DNA of 64,000 nt, from positions 682,001 to 746,000 of the forward strand of contig NZ_KB891576.1 in assembly GCF_000373485.1 (NCBI RefSeq). The letters are read 5' to 3'. Below are positions 18,200-27,655 of this stretch, piece by piece. Within the stretch, counting starts at the first letter, position 1; the number at the start of each line of letters is the position of its first letter. Source of the stretch: Dasania marina DSM 21967. Its GTDB lineage: Bacteria > Pseudomonadota > Gammaproteobacteria > Pseudomonadales > Dasaniaceae. The position numbers and the translations under genes are program-made. The notes beneath the pieces are model-generated. The model searched no databases. It was given only the letters and a program-made list of their open reading frames with translations, and had not been told where the DNA came from.

Positions 18200-18382
18200 A
18201 TGACTCGCGCAGAACAATTAAAAACCTCTATAGAGGAAGGCCATCTCGATGATGTTGAATGGCTAGTAGAAGGCAACAACGCCCCTATAGGCTGGGAGCA
18301 CGTACAGCTAGCCATAGATAGCCAGCAACCCGCCGTTGCTGAACAACTTAAAACCTATATCAAGTTGCACAGCAACGCTTAA
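18200..18382 (+). CDS. Hypothetical acidic 60-residue protein upstream of arfB
   Basis: The ATG at 18200 opens a 60-residue frame starting MTRAEQLKTSIEEGHLDD. The composition is that of a soluble, helical, acidic protein, and the word AEQLKT occurs near both ends (residues 4-9 and 48-53), like a pair of helix-loop-helix repeats. It ends 30 nt before arfB in the same direction, so the two may be one unit. I do not recognise the family. Codon use looks like that of neighbouring genes, which supports coding. Confidence 0.6.
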   Translation: MTRAEQLKTSIEEGHLDDVEWLVEGNNAPIGWEHVQLAIDSQQPAVAEQLKTYIKLHSNA

Positions 18383-18412
18383 TTTTTAGCTGGCTGCGCA
18401 CAACGAAAAGCC

Positions 18413-18826
18413 ATGTTAATAATCTCTAACACCGTCACTATACCGCTAGACTACATTGAATTAACCGCCATACGCGCCCAAGGTGCCGGCGGCCAAAACG
18501 TCAATAAAGTTTCTAGCGCCATACACCTGCGCTTTAACATCCACTGCGGCTGCCTACCTGCGTATTATGTTGAGCAGCTAATAGCGCTTAACGACCAGCG
18601 TATTAGCAAAGACGGTATTGTTATTATTAAAGCACAGCGCTTTCGCAGCCAAGAAAAAAATCGTGAGGACGCCCTCAACCGCCTGCAAGCCTTCATACAA
18701 CAAGCAGGGGTTAGGCAAAAAGTGCGCCGGGCAACCAAGCCCAGCAAAAATTCACAACGCAAACGCATGGACAGTAAAAACAAGCACGGCAAAAAGAAAG
18801 TGCTTAGGGGCAAGATAGATCTTTAG
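18413..18826 (+). CDS. arfB: Alternative ribosome-rescue factor B (YaeJ), peptidyl-tRNA hydrolase
   Basis: ArfB enters ribosomes stalled on broken mRNA and hydrolyses peptidyl-tRNA. The 137-residue protein has the catalytic GGQ in RAQGAGGQNVNKVSSAIHLR (about residues 21-40), shared with release factors, and the family's basic C-terminal tail (KKKVLRGKIDL at the end, with SQRKRMDSKNKHGKK before it), which lies in the mRNA channel. Length and order are typical. Its last 4 nt overlap the end of the convergent kinase-fusion gene. Confidence 0.96.
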   Translation: MLIISNTVTIPLDYIELTAIRAQGAGGQNVNKVSSAIHLRFNIHCGCLPAYYVEQLIALNDQRISKDGIVIIKAQRFRSQEKNREDALNRLQAFIQQAGVRQKVRRATKPSKNSQRKRMDSKNKHGKKKVLRGKIDL

Positions 18827-21111
18827 CTACGCGCTTTACCTTTCAGCTTGGCTTTAAGGCCTTTTTTAAAGCCTTGCTTAGCATCATAAGACCACAACAT
18901 AGCTTGCCAGAATTTTACCTCTTTACCGATACAGTGATGGTACGCCGCCATAAACAATGCTCTATCGGCCCAATTTAATTTATAACAAATCCGCTTTAAG
19001 TCGATGCCGCGCTGCATATCAGTAATAGTTTTGGTTTTATCAATGCTCGCTCGGCCTATATCAATCGCGTAAAAATTTAAACCCTGCTCATCCATAGTCA
19101 TCATCAAATTACCTGACGACAAATCCCTATGAACAATATTGCTGGCGTGCATAGTGGCAATAAACGCGGCAATAGCTTCAAAAAAGGCTTCTTTAGTCAT
19201 GCCTTTATAAACGCTTTCACCTTGGTTAAAGGCCTGAAACACATTTCTAGCCGAAAATGCATTGGGCACAAAGCGGCACACATAGTAATTATCTTCTATA
19301 CCCGCATTTTTATGGCGCTCAAAAAAGGCTAAGGGCTGAGGCGTATTAATCCCTCTGCGCAACATTTCGGTAGCATTATTCCAATGTCTTTTGCCCTTGC
19401 TGGGCATAAATCTATAGGTGAATTTTTTGATGCCTTTAGCACGATTTAATTTAACCGTTTGTATTTCTTCAGCCTGCTCATTCAGCTGTATATTCCACAA
19501 ACGATTGCGGGTGTCGCGCAATACCGCCAGTTCTTGCGCCGCCAACATCGCCGCGGGCATATAAGTAGCAACCGTAGCCTCAACGTCTTGTCCGTCAGCT
19601 ACGGCCACCACCCCCAGCCACTGCGGTGTATTCACCGCCACGGACTGCAAACCGGGGTGAGCATGATAAACAACGGTGCGGCCAAGTACGTCATCCAAGG
19701 TGCGGATATCATCACTGCTGGGGCGGCCGCTTTGTAATTGCGACCATTCAATAATTAGCGGTTGCTCGGTCGCCATCATGGGCAACTGCTGGGGAGCTAC
19801 ACCCTCAGCGGTTTTGAAACTGGCACTCTCTAACTGTGCTTTGCTGTAAATATCGCTAAGTGCCAAGGCGCTGCGATCCAAGCACCACACCACATGCGCC
19901 TCACCGCCCTGCTCGGTTTCAAAAATAAAATGGTTGATGCCGTTATCGGCACTCACCCCTTGCACGCAAACCACATGGCGTAATAAAGCCGATATATATT
20001 TAAAGGCGACGTAGGCTTTGGTGGGGGTAAAGTTTGCCACTTCGCCACGCACTTCTTTATAAAAACTGACATTATCGACATGGGGATAGCCGCCATCACC
20101 GCAGTCTACTAGGCCATCGCGGTTACAAATTAGCGGCCCCCAATACACGCGGTCCAAGGCACCGCTGGCGGCGGCGATAATTAAATAACGCACCAGATAA
20201 TCGGCATTTTTTTGTTCCGGGTCTAGGCTCCAGCGGCTTAAGCGTTTTCTGGTCCAGCATTTATAGGTGCAAAAGGTTTTTTCACAACCCTCTTGATGGC
20301 CTATCTCGGCGATTATGCGCGCTTTTTTAATTAGATTGAGATTGAGTTTACGGGTAGCCCAGTTACCCGCCACGCGATGATCATAAGCTTCGGGCTGCAC
20401 GACTCGCTCAACAAATAAATTATCACTATGAATAAGCGGAACTGAATCCACCCGCTTCATGGCGCGTAAATAGGCAAAGTTATACAAGGGTTCAAAGTCG
20501 GAGATATTGGGGCCGGCTAAGGTCACTTCAAATTGTTGGGCCACGTCGGTAGCAATTTGCCAGGCATGTAAATAACTAATGCCATCAAAGCCCGACCACT
20601 TGCCGCGATTAGGGGTACTGCCAATCTCAAAAATACTAACCTGTCCGGCGTACTCGCTAAACACCTGCTGTAAAAATTCGCGCCAGCGCTGTTGCGCCTG
20701 CACGTCATCGCGCAACGCCGCGGCCTCTTCTTTGGGCGGGAATAAATCCAGCATCACATCCAAGCCTTCGGCTAACACGCGATTTAATAAGCGCTGAGCA
20801 TCGCCCTGCTGTGAGCAGTAGCTGTAATCCATACGCACATGACGTATGGCTAAGTCCTGCAAGTAGGCCATCACTTTATCGTCACAGCCAGGATCGCTGG
20901 AGGTGGCAATATTAACGCCCACAAAGTCATTGCTAATTTGATTGCGGTGATGAATTTCGTGGGATAGGCGCAACCAAGAGGGAATTTCTGCCAGGCAGCT
21001 TAATACATCTAGGCCAGCTCTGGCCCAGATTTTCCAGGGCACTATTATGTGTGCCGATGCTGCTGTGACGGGTTTAGTTGCAGAAGCATTCGCCGCTGTT
21101 TTTTTATTCAA
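18823..21111 (-). CDS. Fusion of glycosidase-like TIM barrel and WaaP/Kdo-kinase-like domain
   Basis: This 762-residue protein has two parts. Residues about 60-340 look like a GH5/GH39-type barrel (FVGVNIATSSD, RHVRMDYSY), with a beta-rich stretch to about 540. Residues about 555-750 are a lipopolysaccharide-kinase-like domain with catalytic HRDLSSGN (His661) and IDIGRA near 683. Where related barrels have a WNEPN acid/base motif, this one has EIGSTPN (162-168), so the proton-donor Glu appears to be Thr, while a nucleophile-like Glu is kept in IIAEIGH (269). It may bind or modify a surface glycan. The start is a TTG with a weak ribosome site; there is no clear signal peptide. Confidence 0.72.
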   Translation of the reverse strand: MNKKTAANASATKPVTAASAHIIVPWKIWARAGLDVLSCLAEIPSWLRLSHEIHHRNQISNDFVGVNIATSSDPGCDDKVMAYLQDLAIRHVRMDYSYCSQQGDAQRLLNRVLAEGLDVMLDLFPPKEEAAALRDDVQAQQRWREFLQQVFSEYAGQVSIFEIGSTPNRGKWSGFDGISYLHAWQIATDVAQQFEVTLAGPNISDFEPLYNFAYLRAMKRVDSVPLIHSDNLFVERVVQPEAYDHRVAGNWATRKLNLNLIKKARIIAEIGHQEGCEKTFCTYKCWTRKRLSRWSLDPEQKNADYLVRYLIIAAASGALDRVYWGPLICNRDGLVDCGDGGYPHVDNVSFYKEVRGEVANFTPTKAYVAFKYISALLRHVVCVQGVSADNGINHFIFETEQGGEAHVVWCLDRSALALSDIYSKAQLESASFKTAEGVAPQQLPMMATEQPLIIEWSQLQSGRPSSDDIRTLDDVLGRTVVYHAHPGLQSVAVNTPQWLGVVAVADGQDVEATVATYMPAAMLAAQELAVLRDTRNRLWNIQLNEQAEEIQTVKLNRAKGIKKFTYRFMPSKGKRHWNNATEMLRRGINTPQPLAFFERHKNAGIEDNYYVCRFVPNAFSARNVFQAFNQGESVYKGMTKEAFFEAIAAFIATMHASNIVHRDLSSGNLMMTMDEQGLNFYAIDIGRASIDKTKTITDMQRGIDLKRICYKLNWADRALFMAAYHHCIGKEVKFWQAMLWSYDAKQGFKKGLKAKLKGKARS

Positions 21112-21254
21112 AATAGTTACTCATTATGCTGTTGTTTAGCTATACCACTGGCCATTACCTGAAGCCCTTAGCTGAGGCTGGTACCTGAGGTATTGTATCG
21201 TGCCAACGGTTGTGCAGCCATTATTGCCGCCACCGGTCTGTAAACAGGCAAAAC

Positions 21255-24131
21255 TTACACCGCCACTAATACCCGTACAGCTTCCAGTTTGCTGCGTGCC
21301 TGCTGCAGCGAGGCCGATAACATGTCAGTAGCCTGCAGTTGAAAATCAATTTCTTCCTGCCGTATATTGGGGTTGCGCTGGGCCAGCGCGGATAAACGTT
21401 GCGCTTCTTCAGTTTGTTGGCTGAGCATAGCCTGCTGCGCTTGTTCGACGATCGCTGCCTGCTGCACGGCAGCAATAGTTTCGGCTAGGGTAATTAGTTT
21501 CATAATATCAGCGCGGGTTTGCCGCACTAAATCTTGGCCTACGCGCTTAGGGACTTTGGCCACTAATTTGGCTAAGCGCTCGCTGCTTAAAATCGCGCTG
21601 AGGTCAGTGTTATTGATGTCCACTACCACTCTGATAGTCGTGAGTGGCAAATAACGGTGTAATTGTAATTGCGGTGGCGCTGAACATTGTACGGTAAACA
21701 CCGCCTCTAACATTAGGGTGCCGGGCTTAATAGGCGGTAGCTTAATAGTGGCCAGCGCGGTATTACCCAGCTCGCCACCTAAAATCATATCCATAGCGCC
21801 GGTTACTAGCGGGTGCTCCCAGCTTAAAAACTGTATATCTTCGCGGGACAGGGCCATTTCCCGTTGGTAGGTCGCCGTCATGCCATCTTCTGACAGGCCG
21901 GGGAAATTGTGGCATAGCATATGATCGCCGGGATGAATTACCGTGCTTAGCGCCGTGTGCTCTTCTTGATCAACACCAAATAAGTCGAACACCTGTTCCA
22001 TATATTTGGCCAACTCATACCGTCGCTCTTCAGCAATAAACGCTTCTACTATGCGCTCAGCTTTAACCTCATTAAAGGAGTTAAGTTCCACTAAGCGATC
22101 CCGCCCCTGCTGTAAGGCCGTTAGGGTTTGCAAGGTGACTTGCTGGGTGTGGCTTAATAAGGCTGCCAGTTGTTCAGCCTGGCTCTCATTAGCCTGAGGC
22201 TCACCACGCAAACAAGCCAGCAACTCAGTTTCTACTTGCTGATAAATATTATTGCCCGCCGGGCAGGTTTTCTCGAAAGCATTGAGGCCTTCGTGATACC
22301 AGCGCAGTAAACTTTCCTGTGCGGTTTGCTGATAATAGGGGCAGTGTATTTGCACATCGTGGCGCTGGCCTATGCGATCTAAGCGGCCTATACGCTGCTC
22401 TAATAAGTCGGGGTTGAGTGGTAAATCAAACAACACTAGGTGATGGGAAAACTGAAAGTTTCTGCCCTCACTACCTATCTCTGAGCATATTAATATCTGC
22501 GCGCCATCTTCATCGTCGGCAAAATAGGCCGCGGCTCTATCGCGGGCCACTAGGCTTAAACCCTCGTGGAATACCGCCGACTGCACCCCCGCTTTTAAGC
22601 GCAGATGCAATTCTAAATCCAATGCGGTTTCTGCCCGCGCACAAATCACTAACACTTTGTGGCTGCGGTGTTCGCGCAACCAACTGCTTAGCCATTGCAC
22701 CCGCGGGTCGCTGCTCAACCATTGCTCGCCTAATAAGACTTCTGGCCGGAGGCTGGCATTGATCTCTGCGCCGTCTAGTTGCGCCATATAGTCATCGGGG
22801 GCAATTAATGGATGCTGGTGTAAATGCCTATCGGGGAAGCCAGCCACTGACGCACGAGTGTTGCGAAATAAAACTCTACCGGTACCGTGCTGATCCAGCA
22901 ATTGCTCTATCGCGTGGGCTATCGCTAATTGCGGTTGCTCGCCCTGCCATTCCTGCTGTAAATGAGCCACCGCGTCAGCACCTAAATACTGACTGAGTTG
23001 GCTGATAAATTCAGGGGCTGCGATATGCTCGGCAACGTTCGCGGCCATAAGCTGTTGTACCAGGCCATTGACCGGCTGGTAGTGCTGCTCTTCGGCGATA
23101 AACTTTGCTACATCGTAATAACGATCGGGGTCTAATAAACGCAGCCGCGAGAAATGGCTCTCTATACCTAATTGCTCAGGAGTAGCGGTTAGCAGCAATA
23201 AACCCTGCGCGGTTTTGGCTAAAGCTTCTACACAGCGATAAGCAGGGCTGACCTGTTCGGGGCTCCAGGTTAAGTGATGGGCTTCGTCCACCACCATTAA
23301 ATCCCAGCTGGCGGCTACCGCTTGCTCATGCAACTCTTGGTGCTCAGTAAAGGTAGACAGGCTACACAACACCAGCTGCGCTTCTTCGAAAGGATTATCG
23401 ACACCCGACTCTTTAATCGCCTGACAGCGCTCGGCATCGTATAAGCTAAAAAACAAATTAAACCGACGCAGCATTTCTACCAGCCATTGGTGTACCAAAC
23501 TATCGGGCACCACGATTAACACTCGGCTGGCACGGCCGGTCATTAATTGGTGATGTATGACCAAGCCCGCCTCTATGGTTTTACCTAGGCCCACCTCGTC
23601 GGCGAGCAACACTCTAGGGGCAAAACGGTTGGCGGTTTCGCTGGCTATATATAATTGATGGGGTAGTAACTGCACTCTGGCACCCACTAGGCCGCGTACC
23701 TCTGACAATTGCTGGTGACGTATATGCTCTAGGGTTTCACAGCGCAGTTGAAAGGCGCGGTTTTTATCAATTTGGCCGGCAAACAAACGATCTTGCGGCT
23801 GACTAAACTGTACAAAGCTATTGAGCTCTAACTCGGGCACCGTCAACTTTTCGCCCTGTTCGTTATACCCTATATAAAATAAGCAGCTGCGCTCTTCTAT
23901 AACCTCAGCCACTTTAAAGCTCTGATCCTCAGCCGTGCTAATCTCTTGCCCTACGTCGTAGCGCACACGGTTTAACGGGGCGTTATCCACCGCATAGGTG
24001 CGGCGCTCCCCCGAGGCAGGAAAGCTTATATCTACGCGCCGGCCCAGCACCTCAACCACTATGCCTAGGCCTAACTCCGATTCGGTATTACTTACCCAGC
24101 GCTGGCCGGGCACAAACAACAGGTCGCTCAC
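21255..24131 (-). CDS. rapA: RNA polymerase-associated ATPase RapA (HepA)
   Basis: RapA is a Swi2/Snf2-type ATPase that recycles RNA polymerase. The 958 residues are in the normal range. The start FVPGQRWVSNTESELGLG is the N-terminal Tudor-like domain of the family. Helicase motif I is DEVGLGKTIEAG (near residue 180), motif II is VVDEAHHL, motif III LLLTATPEQL, and the second RecA-like lobe shows EIGSEGRNFQF and QRIGRLDRIGQ. The C-terminal spacer and Rpd regions follow. It is transcribed alone, divergent from the mutarotase gene. Confidence 0.96.
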   Translation of the reverse strand: MSDLLFVPGQRWVSNTESELGLGIVVEVLGRRVDISFPASGERRTYAVDNAPLNRVRYDVGQEISTAEDQSFKVAEVIEERSCLFYIGYNEQGEKLTVPELELNSFVQFSQPQDRLFAGQIDKNRAFQLRCETLEHIRHQQLSEVRGLVGARVQLLPHQLYIASETANRFAPRVLLADEVGLGKTIEAGLVIHHQLMTGRASRVLIVVPDSLVHQWLVEMLRRFNLFFSLYDAERCQAIKESGVDNPFEEAQLVLCSLSTFTEHQELHEQAVAASWDLMVVDEAHHLTWSPEQVSPAYRCVEALAKTAQGLLLLTATPEQLGIESHFSRLRLLDPDRYYDVAKFIAEEQHYQPVNGLVQQLMAANVAEHIAAPEFISQLSQYLGADAVAHLQQEWQGEQPQLAIAHAIEQLLDQHGTGRVLFRNTRASVAGFPDRHLHQHPLIAPDDYMAQLDGAEINASLRPEVLLGEQWLSSDPRVQWLSSWLREHRSHKVLVICARAETALDLELHLRLKAGVQSAVFHEGLSLVARDRAAAYFADDEDGAQILICSEIGSEGRNFQFSHHLVLFDLPLNPDLLEQRIGRLDRIGQRHDVQIHCPYYQQTAQESLLRWYHEGLNAFEKTCPAGNNIYQQVETELLACLRGEPQANESQAEQLAALLSHTQQVTLQTLTALQQGRDRLVELNSFNEVKAERIVEAFIAEERRYELAKYMEQVFDLFGVDQEEHTALSTVIHPGDHMLCHNFPGLSEDGMTATYQREMALSREDIQFLSWEHPLVTGAMDMILGGELGNTALATIKLPPIKPGTLMLEAVFTVQCSAPPQLQLHRYLPLTTIRVVVDINNTDLSAILSSERLAKLVAKVPKRVGQDLVRQTRADIMKLITLAETIAAVQQAAIVEQAQQAMLSQQTEEAQRLSALAQRNPNIRQEEIDFQLQATDMLSASLQQARSKLEAVRVLVAV

Positions 24132-24288
24132 GTATAGTTCCTATTAGCTCTATAAGGCCGCGGATGATAAGGCCTTGGCAGCTATTTGCAAGTAAAGGCT
24201 GGGGCAATTGCGTTCTCTGCTGGCCTAGCCTAAGCAATGCGATTAAGCTTAGCAGCTTCTGCACAAGCCAAAGGATACGATAGGCACC

Positions 24289-25251
24289 ATGAACCTCGCG
24301 CAACAGCTACAACAACTCTACAGTGAGTTTGGCCATTTAGATGGCATACATATAGAACTACACAAGGAGTTAATTGCGGTAGCCGTTAGCAATAGTGCCG
24401 CTAAAGCACTGATTTTTTTGCAGGGCGCACAGGTGGCCGAGTATCAGGCCCACGGCCACAACAAAACCCTATGGCTAAGTGGCAGTAATAGCTATCAGCA
24501 GGGTCGGCCGTTACGCGGCGGCATACCCATAAGCTGGCCGTGGTTTGGCCAGCTAAGCGATAACCCTGCGGCCATTACCGGCCAGCTAGACAGTGCACAA
24601 ACCTATTCCGCCCACGGTTTTGCCCGCAATAGCGACTGGCAGCTCGATAGCATAAACACCGACAACAACGAGCAAACCCAATTACAATTCAGCTACCAAC
24701 CCAGTGCCGCACAACAAGCACTGTGGCCCTATGACAGCCGCCTGCAATTAGAGATCAAGGTGGGTAAGCAATTACAGATGAACCTAACAGTTACCAATAA
24801 CGGCCAGCGTCCCTTCAGCTATAGCAGCGCCTTACACAGCTACTATGCAGTGAGTGATATCAGCGACTGTGAAGTGACCGGTTTAGAGCAGCAGCGCTAT
24901 GTCGACATTAACAACCCCGAAGCCCATAGTACTCAAGAGGGTGCTGTGCGCGTCAACACAGAAGTAAACCGGTTGTATCAACACTCCCGGCTACAACAAA
25001 AAGAACTGCCGCCAATATACTTGCTAGACAAGCGGCAAAAACAGCAAACCTTAATCACCAGCAGCGGCAGCCACAGCACCGTGCTGTGGAACCCTTGGAT
25101 GAATAAAGCCAAGCAATTAAACCACTTTGCCGCCGACGATTACCGACGCATGCTATGCATAGAAACCGCCAATGCCGGCGAGGATATCGTCACCCTAGCG
25201 CCACAGCAGAGCCGCCAGCTTAGCCTGTGCATTCAACCGCAGCCGCTGTAA
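24289..25251 (+). CDS. D-hexose-6-phosphate mutarotase (YeaD-like)
   Basis: This 320-residue aldose-1-epimerase-superfamily enzyme interconverts anomers of hexose 6-phosphates. The motifs RGGIPISWPWFG near residue 75, AHGFARNSDW near 108 and ALHSYYAVSDI near 180 carry the expected active-site Arg and His residues, and WNPWMNKAKQL near 270 is also family-like. It is soluble and likely cytosolic. It stands alone, with a strong terminator directly after it. Confidence 0.92.
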   Translation: MNLAQQLQQLYSEFGHLDGIHIELHKELIAVAVSNSAAKALIFLQGAQVAEYQAHGHNKTLWLSGSNSYQQGRPLRGGIPISWPWFGQLSDNPAAITGQLDSAQTYSAHGFARNSDWQLDSINTDNNEQTQLQFSYQPSAAQQALWPYDSRLQLEIKVGKQLQMNLTVTNNGQRPFSYSSALHSYYAVSDISDCEVTGLEQQRYVDINNPEAHSTQEGAVRVNTEVNRLYQHSRLQQKELPPIYLLDKRQKQQTLITSSGSHSTVLWNPWMNKAKQLNHFAADDYRRMLCIETANAGEDIVTLAPQQSRQLSLCIQPQPL

Positions 25252-25262
25252 ACCGCTATCGC

Positions 25263-25309
25263 AGGCAAAAAAAACGCCGTCGTGTTAGCGACAGCGTTTT
25301 TTTTTGCCT
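25263..25309. terminator. Bidirectional rho-independent terminator
   Basis: A long hairpin with an A-run on the left and a T-run on the right (AGGCAAAAAAAACGC paired with GCGTTTTTTTTTGCCT, plus an inner CGTCG/CGAC stem) lies between the convergent mutarotase and DUF4136 genes. It can serve both. Confidence 0.93.
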
Positions 25310-25323
25310 ACCACCAACAGCGC

Positions 25324-25896
25324 TTAATAGCTGGGAAATTGGTTAAAGAGTTTTTGCACCACCCGCTGGGTAATCATCTTAATTTGCGCTTTACTAGTTG
25401 ACGAAGCATCCATGATTTTTGAGGCGGTGCCGTGCCATAATTCTTTTTTGCTGAGTTTGTCGCGTACACTAAAACGCAGAAACAACTCGCTAATTTTATC
25501 CGGCGCAAACTCAGTCTGCAAACCGGGGTCGCCCATAGTGGCACCTACATCCCAAGCGCCATCTAAGGCTTTAGAGGCATCACTAGGTTCACTTTTATCG
25601 GTGGTCACCTTACGAGTATAGCGATAATCCACCACAAACTGCGCCTGGCCAGAGGCAACTAAATGATAGCCCTTAGCGGTTAACTGCGTGTTCAGTGCCT
25701 CACGCAGAGCATGGTCCATAATCACCGCACGCTCTGAGCGCCCCTGCTTGTGCTCCATGGCTGCCGTAGCCCAGCTATAGTTGCGGTACTGCTTGCTCTT
25801 AAAACGGCTGATATCGGCGGTCTCGGTCTGCATAGTGGTGCAAGCCGTTAGCCCCAACACCCCGGCCAGTACGATTAATCCTATAATTTTATTCAC
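25324..25896 (-). CDS. DUF4136 domain-containing lipoprotein
   Basis: This 190-residue predicted lipoprotein has a hydrophobic signal and the lipobox LTAC, with acylated Cys near residue 19. The mature part begins FKSKQYRNYSWA, ends in a helix with TQRVVQKLFNQFP, and matches DUF4136, a family of envelope lipoproteins of unknown function. The frame opens at GTG 25917, but the internal GTG at 25896 has AGAGG six bases upstream and gives a standard signal peptide (MNKIIGLIVLAG), so it is preferred. Confidence 0.87.
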   Translation of the reverse strand: MNKIIGLIVLAGVLGLTACTTMQTETADISRFKSKQYRNYSWATAAMEHKQGRSERAVIMDHALREALNTQLTAKGYHLVASGQAQFVVDYRYTRKVTTDKSEPSDASKALDGAWDVGATMGDPGLQTEFAPDKISELFLRFSVRDKLSKKELWHGTASKIMDASSTSKAQIKMITQRVVQKLFNQFPSY

Positions 25897-25991
25897 AGCA
25901 AAGCCTCTTAGTCTCACTCGCGTTACACAGTCTTAAGTATCGCTAAGGAGTGTAACCTATGTCAGCAGTCCATATCTAAACTTAGTCGCTT

Positions 25992-27098
25992 TTATGCCTG
26001 CGCCAACTCAGCAGGGAATAAAGGTAGCTGTATCTCTAGTAACTCTTGGCTCACCTGAAAACGTACCCCCAAGCCCAATAACCTCACACTCAGACCAGCC
26101 CCGCGGGCAAAGGCTTGATGAAATAAATCATGGTACACAGATAATCTAATACTACCCGCCGTCACGCACTCCACCGTGGTACTTTGAAAATCAGAAAATT
26201 TAAACTTCACAAATTGCTTGCTGACCGGATAACGGCCGTCCAGCGCTTGCAAACGTTGCTGCAACTGAGCAAACAATACCGGTAATTGCGCCAGGCATTG
26301 CGCTAAACCGTTCTTATCTACCGGATAGGTATGCTCCACACTTAAGGATTTACGCTGCCGACTAGGCTTAACCAGCCGCTCGTCTTCGCCGCGGCAAAGT
26401 TGATGCAGCCTTTGTCCAAAAGCACCAAACAGCTCCACCAATTCAAATACCGTATAGCGCTGCAACTCACCACAGCGCTGCACCCCCATACGATGTAATT
26501 TTTCTGCCGTAACTTTGCCGACACCGTTAATTTTTACCACAGGTAAATCCACCACAAAATCGGCCACCTGCTGTGGCAAAATCACACACAAGCCATTGGG
26601 TTTATTCCAATCACTACCTATTTTTGCCAAAAATTTATTGCTGGCCACCCCCGCGGAAAGCGTAATACCCACCTCAGCAAACACTCTGGCCATGATTTCT
26701 TGGGCGATTAAGGTTGCGCTGCCTTGGCAGGCACTGCTATTGCTGACATCTAAATAGGCCTCATCTAAAGACACCGGCTCTACCGCGTCACTATAGTCAT
26801 AAAAAATATCGCGTATCTGCTGTGCGGCAAGGCGATACTTCGCCATATTGTGAGGCACCACCAATAAATCAGGGCAGCGTTTTTTGGCCTGCGCGGTGGC
26901 CATAGCCGAGTGCACACCATAAGCACGAGCTTCATAATTACAGGTAGAAATCACCCCGCGTAACTCACTGCTGCCACCCACCGCCATAGGCCGCCCGCGC
27001 AACAAAGGGTCGTCACGCATTTCTATAGCGGCAAAAAAACAATCACAATCACAGTGAATGATTTTTCGGCTGGGGAGCGTTGTAGTGACTGCAAACAT
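25992..27098 (-). CDS. dinB: DNA polymerase IV (DinB)
   Basis: This is a Y-family translesion polymerase of 368 residues. The catalytic acidic residues appear in IIHCDCDCFFAAIEMRD (where Met is usual between the Asp residues, Cys is found) and in SLDEAYLDVS, and the thumb helix-hairpin-helix in INGVGKVTAEKL. The C-terminal QLPLF is a beta-clamp-binding motif. The frame is open to 27149, but the LexA box at 27116-27131 lies inside that extension, so ATG 27098 is chosen. The ribosome site before it is poor (a T-run). Confidence 0.94.
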   Translation of the reverse strand: MFAVTTTLPSRKIIHCDCDCFFAAIEMRDDPLLRGRPMAVGGSSELRGVISTCNYEARAYGVHSAMATAQAKKRCPDLLVVPHNMAKYRLAAQQIRDIFYDYSDAVEPVSLDEAYLDVSNSSACQGSATLIAQEIMARVFAEVGITLSAGVASNKFLAKIGSDWNKPNGLCVILPQQVADFVVDLPVVKINGVGKVTAEKLHRMGVQRCGELQRYTVFELVELFGAFGQRLHQLCRGEDERLVKPSRQRKSLSVEHTYPVDKNGLAQCLAQLPVLFAQLQQRLQALDGRYPVSKQFVKFKFSDFQSTTVECVTAGSIRLSVYHDLFHQAFARGAGLSVRLLGLGVRFQVSQELLEIQLPLFPAELAQA

Positions 27099-27115
27099 AA
27101 AAAAACCGCTGAATC

Positions 27116-27131
27116 CTGTACATAAAAACAG
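27116..27131 (-). promoter_or_regulatory. LexA-binding SOS box of dinB
   Basis: On the minus strand CTGTTTTTATGTACAG fits the gammaproteobacterial LexA pattern CTG-N10-CAG, starting 17 nt before the chosen ATG of dinB. TATACT immediately upstream could be the -10 element, so LexA would cover the promoter. Confidence 0.85.
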
Positions 27132-27220
27132 TATACACCGGCTCAGCAAAAAGCAAAGTAGTATGATTTGCCTGCAGCATCACTATAATAAAAGAAATTC
27201 ACTACGCTCAGGTACACAGT

Positions 27221-27625
27221 ATGACTATAGGCACATGGTCAGCCGATCAATCATCGCAACTCACAATCAGTGTTAGCCCACAGCTATTGCAACGCTTTAT
27301 TGCTCTAGCTACTGACAAACAGCTGGATAATTTGGCACAGCAATTCAGCAGCCAAGAACTAGCCGACTACGCCCCTTTAATGCGACTAGCGATTGATCAC
27401 TGGCAAACTCAGGCTCAAACGCTCAACGATGCTGACATCAGCGCATTAATGCAGTTTTTTACCAAGGCGGAGCAACTACCCGGCTGGGAAGCAGGCGATC
27501 AGTCACCCGTTATCGGTTTAGGGAAGATATTAAAACAACGGGGCATGGGCATAAGTAAAGAACTGAGCTTATGGATTAAAACCAATAGTAATAACCGCTT
27601 TCTGCCACATGGCAGCCTGTTATAA
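27221..27625 (+). CDS. Conserved-looking hypothetical protein, 134 residues
   Basis: The ATG at 27221 opens a soluble, mostly helical protein (LLQRFIALATDKQLDNLAQQ, then ADISALMQFFTKAEQLPGWE and VIGLGKILKQRGMGISKEL). The last segment resembles small gammaproteobacterial proteins of unknown function that contain a QLPGWEAG-type turn. I cannot assign a family name. It is divergent from dinB and could respond to the same region, although the LexA box is oriented for dinB. It converges with the DUF1244 gene. Confidence 0.72.
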   Translation: MTIGTWSADQSSQLTISVSPQLLQRFIALATDKQLDNLAQQFSSQELADYAPLMRLAIDHWQTQAQTLNDADISALMQFFTKAEQLPGWEAGDQSPVIGLGKILKQRGMGISKELSLWIKTNSNNRFLPHGSLL

Positions 27626-27655
27626 ATAGGCTTACCACCCCAGAGCTAGACACCA

